Source of the DNA: Obelidium mucronatum
Lineage: Eukaryota; Chytridiomycota; Chytridiomycetes; Chytridiales; Chytriomycetaceae
Assembly (NCBI GenBank): GCA_025765595.1
Contig: JAIVFH010000032.1
Span: 248,001-312,000 of the forward strand
Direction: 5' to 3'
Length of the DNA: 64,000 nt
A program made the position numbers and the translations under genes. Below the pieces are notes generated by a model. The model did not search any database. It was not told the DNA's origin and was given only the letters and a program-made list of their open reading frames with translations. Positions 36,349 through 47,602 of the stretch are shown here, piece by piece. The stretch's first letter is position 1. Each line of letters opens with the position of its first letter.

Positions 36349-37591
36349 TCAGAGAATACTTCGTGCATTTGCTTCCTTCAGCCGTTGCTCTCTCCAATAA
36401 TTGCTTGTATCGTAAAAATCGGTCTCAACTCTCAACGTAGGCCTCAAAGGCTTGGATTTTTTCGTATCGAGCAGCGACATTGGCTGGAGAAAAAAGGAAG
36501 TTGGTTGAAATTTGACCAATTCTAATATCAAACCAAAAACGGCCCTTGCGCCTTTTTCTCGTCCTTGATTCCGAATTCTTCCATATCGAATACAATTTCT
36601 GGCTTCACCCGGACATTCCTATAATTTGTTCCCACAGTATCCTTTATCCAGCTCTTTAATTCCTCGCTCTCCTTTAACTGCTTTTCGGGAAGCTTAGATA
36701 AAGGTGGAAGCTTCAAGATTCGATTGTCTGTAAGCATTTCTTGCGCCTTATCGTGACTGTATGGAATTTTGGTTGCAAGAGACGGCGACTTTGCTTTGGC
36801 CATTACCCCTGGAATGGCATATGTGCCGACAAGATGGTGCCTTTGACCTGCGAATTTTGACAAAAGATTTTTTTCGAATTGAGCTTGGGAAGCGAGAGCG
36901 GCAATTTGTTGCTGTTTCGCGTGTGTTTCGACTTTGACGCGCATTTCCTCCATCTATGGATTAATAAGATAATGAGATTGCCACATGTGTATTTTTTCTC
37001 TTTCACAAGCTCTTACTTTGACCACAATCTGTGCGAGGTACTGTTTTCGTGCTTCATAGTTGAATTTTGACTTTCTACTCCAATATCCCTTCCATCTGCG
37101 TAAGAGCATCAATTTTTTCTCGTCGAAAATACACTTGAAGACAAACGTACATCTTTTGAATCCGGGTTGCCATCGTATTCCAAAACGCGAGTAATTTCTC
37201 ATGTTCAATTCGCTTTCGTTCTGCAATTGCACGTTGCCTGCCCTGATGCCCTCGCCAGATCCTTTGAACTGTTTCAGCGAGATGTCTATTTATGATTTGT
37301 TTTAAGTACACCATCAATCCGGTTTGTGTGTGTGTGATAACCTCATCTTCTTCAGCCTTAAACGAACCATGAAACCTCGGATACGCGCTTGAAGTTTTAC
37401 ATCACTTTCGTATTCTTTCTGCCGCAAAGTTTCAGCTTCCCTGAGTTTCGTTTGTGTGATGGGGGAAGCAGTATGTTGAGAACTTGAACAATGGACGAAA
37501 TCACTACGAAAACAAACCAGCTGCGGCGGAAGAACTCGTCAGTTACATCAGAGCCGTGAAGCTGCCGGAGCTTGATGAAAGCTGACGCCAT
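36349..37591 (-). CDS. SPATA17: SPATA17-like IQ-motif axonemal protein
   Basis: Multiple small exons. The start MASAFIKLRQLHGSDV at 37591 is followed by IQ-type calmodulin-binding helices (KLQARIRGFMVRLRL, TVQRIWRGHQGRQR, ATRIQKMY). A charged helix and the TYAIPGV block follow. The last exon ends with SKPLRPTLRVETDFYDTSNY, matching the conserved PLxPTLRV region of vertebrate SPATA17. SPATA17 proteins are restricted to organisms with motile cilia or flagella and associate with the axoneme. Its presence supports a flagellated life stage. It lies beside a CCDC40-like gene in the same orientation. Confidence 0.8.
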
Positions 37592-37830
37592 CTTTTCTCT
37601 TCTTTTAGTTTCGCGTTAATCGACTGTTGAGGTTTTGTTGATTCTATATGAAAATCTAAATTGTAGTTTGGAAATCTGGCAGACAGACTTAACGAGTATT
37701 TATTTTAAATTACTTAAACTATATTCTTGACGGTTCAAAATTTGACCCCGTATTAGTGTGGCAAAGGTTACCGCACTTTGATGATGGCTGATGGAAGAGT
37801 TAGTCCTACTTTTTCTGAGCAACAAATCTA

Positions 37831-40800
37831 CTAACACTTTCGGTCATTTCGTCCACCTTTTGCGCTAGCCGTGGGAGAAATTACTGACTTCATCTTTGCT
37901 GGGGGCTCCAAGTCACTGTCCTGAAAAACAATATGGTTTGTCCACTTAAACATTGTTGTTGCTTATACTTACTCTGAACATCAGGGCAGCCATTAGCTGC
38001 GTTGAAGGTTCAGCTTCAATCATTAATGAGTAATCTATTTTCAGATTTGGCCTTGCATCCTGGGTAAAAAGAGCGTTAGAAGATGGTTCTTCGCAATGTC
38101 CTGTGAACAAAGCAAAAAAACCACCTTAAATTGCTTCTCAATAGAAGCAGCCATTCGCTCTGATTTTTGACATTTTGCTGTGATATTTTTGAGCTGCTGT
38201 TGTCCTGCCTTTACTTCCTTATCTAAGTTGCTGACTTTCTGCAGAGTTTCCTGATTTGCCTTTTCGGATTTCGATAATTTGACTCCGAGCTGCCATAAAC
38301 ATCAAAAGCTCAGAGATAAAATAAGGATGAAAGACGCAGAGTATAGCTTACCTCATCAATCCGTTGTTTAAGGATTGAGTTCTCGTGCATTAAAAACGTT
38401 CTCTCTGTAGTCAGTGTTTCGATTTTCAATTTCCAAGCAGCATAGTCTATTTTCTCTCAGTTAGTGATACCTAAAAGAAGAAGGGAACAAAATTCGCTTA
38501 ACCTGGAAGTTCCTTCTTAGCTGATTGCGCAGTACTTGATTCATTGATGGAGGATGAAACGTCAGTGTTATCTGTTGGAACAGGTTCAGTTCTTGTTCTT
38601 GCGCTTCCAGACCCTCGCGGAGTAGTCGCTAAGCTGGCCCAGATGGGCGGCGGGAGCTTTACTGACTGCATTTCAATCAAGTTTTGGCTCTGAGGCTGAA
38701 CAATATTGATTTCAGATTCAGCTGAATCCATTTGATCTAGTTTTTTGGGGGCTTGGGACGACAGCCTGTTTGGAATGTAAGATACGTAAATTCGCAAAAA
38801 AAAAGAACCATGCTAGCAAAACCTTGTGGCAATCTCTCCAACAGTCCGTCCCGCCCTCTCGCCCATTCGTTTTGCCATCAGCTGGCTGTCAAAATACCGC
38901 TTCTCCATTTCGTCTGCCTTCAACTTCAAATCAAAACAAGTGCGTTGAAGTTCTTGGCGCTCTTGCTTAAGTTTTGTGACCATCTCTTTTGCGAGGAGGT
39001 ACTTTCGCTCTAGGGCTTGACTTGATCGTTCATCTGTAATGTTATTTTTCCTTCCTTCGCGCCGCTCTTCTTGGAGTCTTCGAATTTCTGTCTTGAGCAT
39101 GGCGGTTGCAGTCTGGGTCACCAAAGGTTATGACTCCTTCAACGAAAAAAATAGAATGAAAGCATACCACCGAATTCTCGTGTTCTTGCTGAATCAATGC
39201 CTTCGCCTCGATAACTTGCTCTTCAAAGTTCAGCTGTTAAGGGAAGTGGTCCGACCGATTTCATGAGTTGAGAAATAATACTTCAAATCTTAAACACGCA
39301 CCATCTTTTGTCTGTATTCCTCCACAAGAGGTTGTAATTTTCGAAACTCTGCATGCAGTTTCGAATACTCCAACTTTTGCTCAAATTCCTTATTCTTACT
39401 CCGCTCAATTTCTTCGGAAGTCTTGATTTTTATAGTATCCGTGATTCCCAATTGAGTCCGAAGATACACATTGTCATCCATTAACCGAATAATTTCGTTT
39501 TTGGATTTCAAGATTGTTTTTTGGGCTTCCAACCACATTTTTTGAATATTGTCGTTTTCTGCTTGAACGGCTGCAATGTCTTTTTGAAGCTTTGACATTG
39601 TTGTTTGGAGGGGTGTTGTTGGGTCCGCTAAACTAGAATTTAGTATGTTTCTATTTTGTTTGCTCAATAACCTTACTTTCAGTCAGCTCTTGGATTCTTG
39701 CTTTCAAATAGTTGACATCATGCTCTTTTCGTTCCAGATCATACATGAGATGCCTAGCCTCCTCATAGAGTCGATTATAGTGAGTATTGACTTCTTTATA
39801 TGCCTTGTGGAGGCTCTCTTTCTCTTTCGTCAGATTGTACTGTTCCGTGTATCGTTGTAAATAAGAGAACGCTTATTTTGAGTCAGGTATCTCACCAAGC
39901 TTTCATCCTTTTCTTTAAGCTTCATTTGGAATTCAGCATTTGTATGTCTAAGCTCGGTATTCTTGCTCATTTGCTCTCGTTTTGTGTTTTCAATTTCGGC
40001 TTGGGCTAGCGTTCTGACTTGGTCTTCCTTCTTTGCAGCTAATTGAATCACCTCATTCCTCATCTTCATGTCAAAGTCTTCTCGAAGTTTCACAAATTTT
40101 CCTTTCAGCTCAGAGATTGTTGATGATTTCCGCTCCAACTCCTCTTTTGTAACCTTGTTGTGTTTAATCAGACAGAGAAATTTAGAGAGAAATTCTTTAT
40201 GGTGCTTACTGTGTGGTGTTTGCTGACTTTATCGAGCTCTTGTTTATACAGGGATTCGGCTACTTGTGCCTCAACAAGCGAACCTCGAGTCTCCTGCTGT
40301 TTCGCTTCCAACGTTCGCAAGCTTGATTGCAAGAATTGTATTTTGTCTTCCAATCCTTTGCACTCTAAAATACAAATAAAATATAGTTGTTACTATAAAA
40401 GAGTCAATCAAAAAAAAAGGAAAGAAATTGCTTTCGAAACCTAATTCTTTCATGGTGAATCTCTTTGAAGTTTCTTCCAACTCGTTCTTGAGTGCATTAT
40501 TGATGAGAGCTGTTTCATTCAAGTCTTCTTTGATTTCTTCCTTCTGTTGTTCGACGGATTGGAAGGTGATGTCGCGTTTTGTCATTGCTGTCATTGATTC
40601 CTCCCATTGTTTTTCCATTCGCTTTTTGGACGCCTTCAAGGAGCTGATTTCTAGCAATTCAAAAGCAGTATGAGTATTGTATTTAAGTGGAGGGTTGGGT
40701 TCCATTTATTTACCAGAGTGCATTTTGGCAATGGTTTGGTTGGCAATTCCGGTTTCTTGCTTCTGAGCTTCCATGATGAGCTCCATTTCATTTCGTTGTT

Positions 40801-41742
40801 GAACCAACTAAAGCAGAGATCTTATTTCCACAAGCAATATTGGGGGGAAACCAAAAAAAAAGGACAAACGAAACCTTTTCAGTAATCTTCTTTTGATCTT
40901 CCAAATCCGTTTCAGCCACACGACGTCTCTGATCCACATATTGCAATTCCTTCTTTATTTTGCTCTCGATTCGTCGATGTATCTTGATGTCGCTATTGTA
41001 TGTCAGATTAATGTCTGTGAGTTTTGTAGCCTTGTCAGTTGATTCTTCAAGTCTTTGCTTTGTCATGTTCAATTGGGAAATGAGATTCTAAGAAATCACA
41101 AGGTTGTTTTAATTCAGAGGGGTATATTTTAATGGTTTCTTTTGTGGCATGTACTACCATGTTCATGTCTGACATTGCTTTGAGCTCTAGTTTCATCCCA
41201 TCGCGTTCAGACTCCAACGCAAGGCATTTCTGACTCAATCGACTCTCATTGTTATGTCTTTTTTGGGGGGGAGGGTTTTGAGATTTGTTTGAGTCACACT
41301 TGCCGAAACTAATTACTGATTAACTACTCACGCGACATAAACCTGCTCGTTCAATCTTCCCACTTGAATATTCGCCTTATACAAATTGACACCAATCGCG
41401 TTCTTTTCGTCTTCCGTGCGTGCAAGGACAAGATCGTTCTCGTTCAGTCTTTCTTGGATCGTCGCCACTTGGCGATCCATTGAACTGAGCAGTTTATCTT
41501 GGAGCGTTAGATAGTGAGATTGGAGAATCTGCTCTGATTCTTGGATTTCTTCAGCTGCGGACGCGATTGTCATGTTGTTTGTCGTTGTTGGTAGAGGCGG
41601 AAGGACGGGTTTGTCTATTATAATTAGGAATATCAGCGGTTTTCGAAGAAGAGGAGGGAAAGGAGGAGTGTAAACCTGAGGGTAGGCCTATCATTGCGGC
41701 AATTGAAGTTGCCGGGTTACCGCCAGCTGCTGCAGATGCCAT
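37831..41742 (-). CDS. Long coiled-coil axonemal protein, CCDC40/FAP172-like
   Basis: About a dozen exons encode roughly 1000 residues of nearly continuous coiled coil. It starts MASAAAGGNPATSIAAM at 41742. Early blocks resemble CCDC40: RQVATIQERLNENDLVLA then NAIGVNLYKANIQVGRLN, and later SKKRMEKQWEESMTAMTKRD, which aligns with the KRRIMQQW/KHRDE region of that protein. CCDC40 with CCDC39 forms the 96-nm ruler that sets the axonemal repeat and positions inner dynein arms and the N-DRC. The C-terminal third (GITDTIKIKTSEEIERSK, MAKRMGERAGRTVGEIATR) I cannot place in CCDC40, so identity as a true orthologue is tentative. A Pro/Ser-rich, less ordered segment (about 38500-38720) precedes the final coiled coil. 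Its start is 113 bp from that of the divergent sterol reductase. Confidence 0.6.
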
Positions 41743-41855
41743 TTGCGCAAGATTTCCCCAAAAGAAACAAGTCACGTGAATTTGGACATCAGACCATAAA
41801 TAATAAAATAAATACATATCGAAATATTTCGATTTGCCTCCAAACTCAATCACAA

Positions 41856-43708
41856 ATGTCGACGATGAAGTTGCGTTCCAAGGCAAAGGCCGAGGAAGAC
41901 GTTGTTCTTCCTGATGATGCCAAGGGTCCTTTGATCAAAACGTCAAACGAAAAGACTGACCACCAAGCTGGAAAAACTTGGGGTCGAGCCCGAGGTTTTT
42001 TTTTAGACTCTGATTTTCTATGCAATCCATTTCTTGTTCTTAAAATATCTGTCAACTTCTTGGTTTGATTTATCGTTAGATGTCGGGTTCTGGAGTGTTT
42101 TGAACTGCTTTGTGATAATGGCAACCTGTCCATTTCTGGTTATTTACTTCTGGCATGCGTGCGATGCTTACAAGTGTGATCTTGTGGCTCCACTTTCTCC
42201 TTTGATTAATGCAAAGGAGTTTTCATTCAATGTTCTCGCGGACTGGTTCATTGGCTGTTTCCCAAAACCAACTCAAGGTTCGCTACCCTTGTTACTAATT
42301 CTGAATTCAAAAGCACATCTTGCTCAACGTTCTCTTGCCTTTTTAGATGGATATTTGTTGTTCTTTGGTTGGCTCTTGTTCCAGGCCGCTCTTTACGTTT
42401 TTCTTCCTGGTCCCGTTGGTTACGGTCAAATGACTCCAGCTGGATTTGTTCTTCCATACATTGTATGCATTATCTGATGGCTTGTTATGCTTTCACGGTT
42501 GCGATTGATTTTGAAATGTGGTATTTTCCAGGTCAACGGAATGAATGCATGGGTTGTCACCCACATCCTCTTTTTTGGTGCTTCTCTCGGTCTTGGTCTT
42601 TTCCCCGCGTCAATTGTTCACGACAACTGGGGAGCTCTCCTCGTGGCGGCCAACGTGTACGGCTACTTCCTGACTGTCTTCTCCTTTGCAAAAGCCCACC
42701 TGTTCCCAACCCACCCAGCCGACCGCAAATTCTCAAGCAGCGTAATCTACGACCTCTTTTTTGGAATTGAATTCAACCCACGTTTTGGAGAGCTTTTCGA
42801 CTTCAAATTGTTCCACAACGGCCGCCCAGGGATTGTAGCGTGGACCTTGATTAACGGATCCTTTGCGGTTGCGCAGTACGAGCAAATCGGATACGTTACC
42901 AACTCTATGGTTCTTTTGATGGTTTTGCATGCGATTTATGTTGTTGACTTTTTCTGGAATGAGGATTGGTATTTGAGAACGATTGATATTTGTCATGATC
43001 ACTTTGGGTTCTGTGAGTTTTTAGTTCTTTTTGGATTTGAATTTCTGTGTTTTTTGTGTTTGAGTGAGTGTGCTTACTACGGTTTCTTCTTGTTCCACCC
43101 AAAAAAAAAAAAAAAAAAGACCTCGCTTGGGGTGACTCTGTCTGGCTTCCATTCATGTACACTCTCCAATCCCACTACTTGGTCCGTAACCCAGTTGATC
43201 TCTCATGGCCCTACTTTTCCCTTGTTACCGCTCTGGGTCTCTTTGGATACTACATTTTCCGTACCGTCAACAACCAAAAGAACGAGGTCCGCAAGACGGA
43301 TGGACAGTGTTTGATTTGGGGAAAGCCAGCCAAAGTGATTCGTACAGAGTTTTTGACGTCAGATGGAAAGGTTCACAAGTCGTTGTTGTTGGCTTCTGGA
43401 TTCTGGGGTAAAGAGATAAAAAAAACATTAACAATAAGCTTACTTGTGGTGGTGTTTTAAAACTGAATATTTTTTGATAGGTGTTTCGCGTCACTTCAAC
43501 TACGTTGGAGACTTGTGTATTTCCCTCGGCTTTCTGTATGACTTGTGGATTTGGTCACGTTCTTCCTTACTTTTACATTGTCTACATGTTTATTCTATTG
43601 ATGGGTCGTATTCAACGTGATGATGCTCGATGCAGAGGAAAGTATGGAAAGTACTGGGAGGAGTACGGGAAGCTTGTTCCATACAAGTTGCTTCCGTACA
43701 TTTACTAG
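41856..43708 (+). CDS. DHCR7: 7-dehydrocholesterol reductase family sterol reductase
   Basis: Seven or so exons starting MSTMKLRSKAKAEEDVV. The protein has about nine membrane segments and the ERG4/ERG24/DHCR7 hallmarks: FLPGPVGYGQMTPAG, FGIEFNPRFGELFDFK, then FYLAWGDSVWLPFMYTLQ created by splicing over a poly-A-rich intron. The sterol-reductase signature is LLASGFWGVSRHFNYVGD, and the C-terminus reads CRGKYGKYWEEYGKLVPYK. The C-terminal block is closest to DHCR7, which reduces the C7-8 bond using NADPH in the ER, rather than to ERG4 or ERG24. Ergosterol keeps this bond, so the enzyme suggests delta-7-reduced (cholesterol-like) sterols, consistent with reports for some chytrids. Assignment among the three paralogue groups rests on motif recall only. 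Confidence 0.85.
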
Positions 43709-43861
43709 AACATTTTTTTTGATTCTGAATAAACAATCCTTCGTTCCTTTTTTTTATTATTAATCACCATCTGCGTAATCAGAATCGTTGTCTGCTGATT
43801 CCAATGGAATGGTTTGCGCAACCAATGCTTTATTTCACGTAAAATTACTCAAAATGTCGGC

Positions 43862-43933
43862 GGCCCTATGGTCTAGTAGTATGATTCTCGCTTTGGGTGC
43901 GAGAGGCCCCGGGTTCAATTCCCGGTGGGGCCC
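43862..43933 (+). tRNA. tRNA-Pro (anticodon TGG)
   Basis: A full cloverleaf can be drawn. The acceptor stem GGCCCTA pairs with TGGGGCC (one G-T). The anticodon stem CTCGC/GCGAG encloses loop TTTGGGT with anticodon TGG. The T arm is CCGGG-TTCAATT-CCCGG. The discriminator is C, with no encoded CCA and no intron. Internal A and B boxes are recognisable. Confidence 0.96.
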
Positions 43934-43934
43934 C

Positions 43935-43938
43935 TTTT
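43935..43938 (+). terminator. RNA polymerase III terminator of tRNA-Pro
   Basis: A run of four T directly after the tRNA discriminator base and one C, the usual Pol III stop signal. Confidence 0.8.
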
Positions 43939-44002
43939 ACATATTGATATTATTCTCTCCCTTCTTCTATTTTTTGAATCTATTTTCCATTAACGATTTT
44001 TA

Positions 44003-45245
44003 GTGCAAGCGCAGCTTATTCTAGATTATCTTTTATGCCTGTATAAAACAAAAGAGGAGGAAAATGGGAATCTCAGATCAACACTGCCACCACCTCCACC
44101 CCCAACAATCTCTCCCACCACCACCTTTCCTGCTCCTGGAAAACCGCCTTTCAAATTATCTTCACTGCATACTCGGAAATGGTTTCCAAGATTTCTGCGT
44201 CACAGGATCCAGCGTATCCAACGCGTTTATTGGAACACTAGAATCCCAGTGTTTATGCCTCAATCCTTCCTGGAAATAACTGCAAACGCAACGGTTGAAA
44301 TAGCGATGGCTGCTCCACAGCTGATGCACCGATTGAATTCGAAGCGGCTTGTGATTGTAGATGTTGGAAGCAGTGAGAATGGAGGCGGAGTGATTGATGT
44401 TCGACGGCATATGCGGGTACAGTTGGGGGGTTCTAGGGGGAAGAACGTGGATGTAAAATTGACGCACTTGTTTCCGGAACTGGAGTTCTTGAAGCGTGAG
44501 GGTTTAGGTTGGGATGAGTTGGAGATGGAGGAAGGGGTCGAGGTGATTCCCTATTCTGTTAGTCCAGTAGATTTTCCGAGAGAGCTTGTGGGTGGAATAA
44601 GGATGTTTTTGGGGACATTTAGAAGGCTTGAGAAAGGTATAACGTGAACAGTCATTTTTTTTTTTTTTTTTTGGATTCTGACTTTGATGATGTGTTGTTG
44701 ATTTTGCAGACATTGCAAGACGAGTTTTGGATGACGTAACGCTAAAAAGGGATGGAATCGTTATTGTCGATCCTGTTGAACGAACTTTTGCGTCGCTCTT
44801 GTTGTTTTCTGTTGTTTTGCCCTGGATCACGCTGCCGTTACTTGCATTCAATGGAAGATTGAGGTTATCTGATCTACTATTATTTCCTATTATATACCCT
44901 TTCCTGGCAATTGAAGGACTTGTATCTTGGTTCCAATCGTATTCACAAGAGGACTACCGTGATTTGGGGCTTCATCATTCGCAACAGTATGACTGGACAT
45001 TGAAGAGAGTCAGTGTCTTTCAGTTTCGAAGCGGGGTATTGGGATTCAGTTTCTTGACGAGGTGGATTGCTGAATACATTGACTCACTCGTGGCAGTGAC
45101 GTTCCTCCTTGGAATACCCAAACCGCTTCAAAAAACCAGGAGGGAATATATCGCCGAAAGGGTAATAGAGAAGAAAGCCGAGATTGCACTCGCGACACTT
45201 GCAGTATACCTTTTGCTGAGCATCAAGACAGTCTTGTTCCAATAA
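44003..45245 (+). CDS. Membrane protein with an N-terminal methyltransferase-like domain
   Basis: Two main exons joined by an intron at 44637-44709. The N-terminal part contains WFPRFLRHRIQ, a helical region, and VIVDVGSSENGGG, which sits where class I SAM-dependent methyltransferases have their glycine-rich motif I, then LTHLFPELEFLKR as the motif II strand. Downstream, RRVLDDVTLKRDGIVIVDP leads into three or four hydrophobic segments (LLLFSVVLPWITLPLLAF and others) and a conserved-looking SYSQEDYRDLGL/YDWTLKRV stretch. The same order (degenerate Rossmann domain followed by membrane segments) occurs, as I recall it, in a bacterial family annotated as SAM-dependent methyltransferase or hypothetical. 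Function is unknown. The start is unresolved: the frame is open from 44003 without an ATG before 44255, and an ATG at 44064 is in another frame, so a first exon is missing. Confidence 0.6.
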
Positions 45246-45253
45246 AAACGAAT

Positions 45254-45818
45254 TTATTGCTCATACGCGATCCACACCTTGACGCCCGTTGCGCCCTTCT
45301 TGTTGAAAAAACTCGCGCGTCCGAAATCCACCATCGAGTTGTGCGAGTCGTTCGCGCGCAGCTTCCCGTAGTGGACGGTCTGCTTGGCGGCGCGCGTGCC
45401 CCGCTTGCCGTTCACTTCGATGCGGAAGCCGGCGACTTTGCCGAGCGCCGTCGGCGGCACCGCGCCGAGCGTCGACGCCGCCGCGCAAAACACGCGCCGC
45501 CGCAGCGCCAGCGGCACCGGCGCGTCGCTCAACCCGCCGCCGCCGCCGCCCGCCGCCGCCGCCGCGCGCGCCGACCCGTGGTACGCCTCGCTGCGCCGCT
45601 GCACCTCGAAGTCGCCGCTCGGTGCGACGAACGGCGCCGTTACACGAAGGTGGCTGTTGAGGAGCGGCGGCGGCCGCGCCTGGTTGTGCAAACGCAAAAG
45701 TATGAGGACCGGCGATGGACGGTGAAATGATCAATCAAAGATCTTTTACCAGGGGGACTTGTGCTGAGATGCGGGCAATCTCCTTGATGAATGTAGTGTA
45801 GTGGTTGGGTTGTGTCAT
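45254..45818 (-). CDS. Nuclear-encoded mitochondrial ribosomal protein uS3
   Basis: Two exons. Exon 1 (45750-45818) encodes MTQPNHYTTFIKEIARIS and splices at GTAAAA to a CAG at 45680-45682, in phase. Exon 2 is very GC-rich. It has an Ala/Gly-rich low-complexity stretch, then KVAGFRIEVNGKRGTRAAK, then VDFGRASFFNKKGATGVKVW and the end IAYEQ. This matches the C-terminal domain of bacterial-type uS3, which ends with GVxGVKVWI. The product, about 164 residues, lacks the KH domain of bacterial uS3, as many fungal mitochondrial S3 proteins do. It would sit in the head of the mitochondrial small subunit. In many fungi this gene is in mtDNA, so a nuclear copy with an intron indicates completed transfer. 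No targeting peptide is obvious beyond the amphipathic N-terminus. Confidence 0.65.
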
Positions 45819-46099
45819 CTCTCTTTCTTTTTTTTCTTTTTTTCTTTATTTTATTAATTTTAAAAATCCACATTATTCACGGCAATGGTGGAAAGTTAGA
45901 TCAATAGGATTCAATCAGAGGCGAAGGAGTCGACCATGAAGGGCCTCGATCAGTTGTTGGCCGTGGCAGTTTTTTTTTTTGGTGGCTACATTTCATCCTC
46001 ACGCCCTCACTTGGGACCAGGGTCTCGAATTCACCCAACGTAATCCGGAATCCGGAATACCAAAAAAAAAACAAACCCACCCCCAAAAAATAACTTTGG

Positions 46100-46982
46100 A
46101 TGATGCTCGAAAGGAAGTTACTATTGGCTCTGGCAGTGGGAATAATTGTTCAAGCAGCAGCAACTGTCAAATTTGAACCGCCGCTATATACTCTCGAACA
46201 AGATATTCTAGTCGATGGAGAAGACGTTGAGAAGCCTTTCGGCCCACAAACTCTTCCAATGCATGACTCGACGATTCCTCTTGGACCCGGTTTCTCAGGG
46301 AAACAACTTGTGCAATACAACGGGCCGTTACTTTCTTCAGGTGAGTTTTTAAATCCATCATCTATATTAATGTTCTTCTTATCCAACTAATACTCGATTT
46401 CTCCCTCTACTCAAAAAAAAAAGTGAACGTATTCCCAATCTTCTATGGAAAAAACACAGCCTACATGCCTCGCCTCATGAAATTCTACAAGGACATAACA
46501 AACTCCCCACACCTAGACTGGCTCACCGAATACAACGTCCCCCACCAACCCGGTATCACACGTGGCTTCGTTTCCGGATCCCACTGGGAAAACTCCACCA
46601 CAACCGTCCAAACACAACTCCAAGACACGGACATCCAGAAATACATACACGGACTCATAACCTCCCGAAAAATCATCCCGACTGCAAACTCATATTTCCC
46701 GATCCACTTTGACCCCGCCGTGAACATCCTTGCGGGGAACCAAATCCAATCATGTGTATCGTGGTGTGCGTATCACAGTACAATGAACGTGACGGGGTAT
46801 AACCTTCCAGGAAATGTGTCGATTTTGAGTTATGGGGTGATTCCGGATCAAGGCGGGGGCTGTAGAGGCGGGTGTGGGGCGGATTCGGATACGTTTAATA
46901 ACTTGTGTTCTGTTAGTTCTCATGAGTTGGTGGAGAGTATTACGGATCCGGCTGTTGGTGAGTTAGGGGGGTTTTTATTTCC

Positions 46983-47021
<39 letters not shown>

Positions 47022-47422
47022 CTTGCTTTCCCTGAAAGTCTAAAAATTAACGGAAAAAAGGACTCGGTTTATTAACATGGTATGGACCCAACGGTGAAAT
47101 CGGAGACCTCTGTAACCACGTGCACGCGAAAATGAATATCTCTGGAACCGTGTATACAGTTCAAAAGGAGTATTCAAATGCCGCGGGTGGGTGCGTTGCA
47201 AGTGTGCCTGGGTCGCCGGTTCGAAATGTTGTGACACCGACAACAACGTCGACTGCGAGACTTGGAAAGACGACGGCGGCAACGACAAGCAGGAAGCGTG
47301 CGTTTTCAAGTACTGTGAGCAAACGGAGGAGCAGTACTGGTAGTACTAAACGGACGACTACAACAAGACGGAGAAGCAGTAGTAGTACTACTACCCGAAA
47401 GACAAGTACGACTTCCAAGTAG
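46100..47422 (+). CDS. Secreted EXORDIUM/PHI-1-like protein with basic Ser/Thr-rich tail
   Basis: Three exons. The start MMLERKLLLALAVGIIVQA is a signal peptide. Spliced exon 2 begins VNVFPIFYGKNTAYMPRLM and contains YFPIHFDPAVNI, CVSWCAYHST and SVSSHELVESITDPAVG. Exon 3 continues LTWYGPNGEIGDLCN. The HELxE...DP...GEIGDLC order is characteristic of the EXORDIUM/phosphate-induced family, known from plants and present in fungi and bacteria; its HEL motif suggests a metal site, but enzymatic activity is not established. After the domain comes a tail of about 70 residues made of Ser, Thr, Arg and Lys, unusual for this family. It could bind acidic wall polymers (inference). The second intron contains a run of about 40 T. 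Confidence 0.75.
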
Positions 47423-47602
47423 CTCTCTGGTTTGCACAAAAGAAAATGTATCTGTTGCATGCATGAATGTGGTTTTTTCTTCTTATTCTTATCTTTATAT
47501 TGATTGTTTACTATTATTTTATTATTGCCTTATGATTGTGTATGACGTCTTTATTCTAAAGGAAAAGTTTGCATTTTTAATAGTTCATTGTTGGGTAATT
47601 GG

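Noticed and set aside
45257..45734. Long plus- and minus-strand ORFs with Arg/Ala-rich products over the uS3 exon
   Set aside because: High GC removes stop codons in all frames. Only the minus frame ending at 45254 shows a recognisable domain and a consistent splice.
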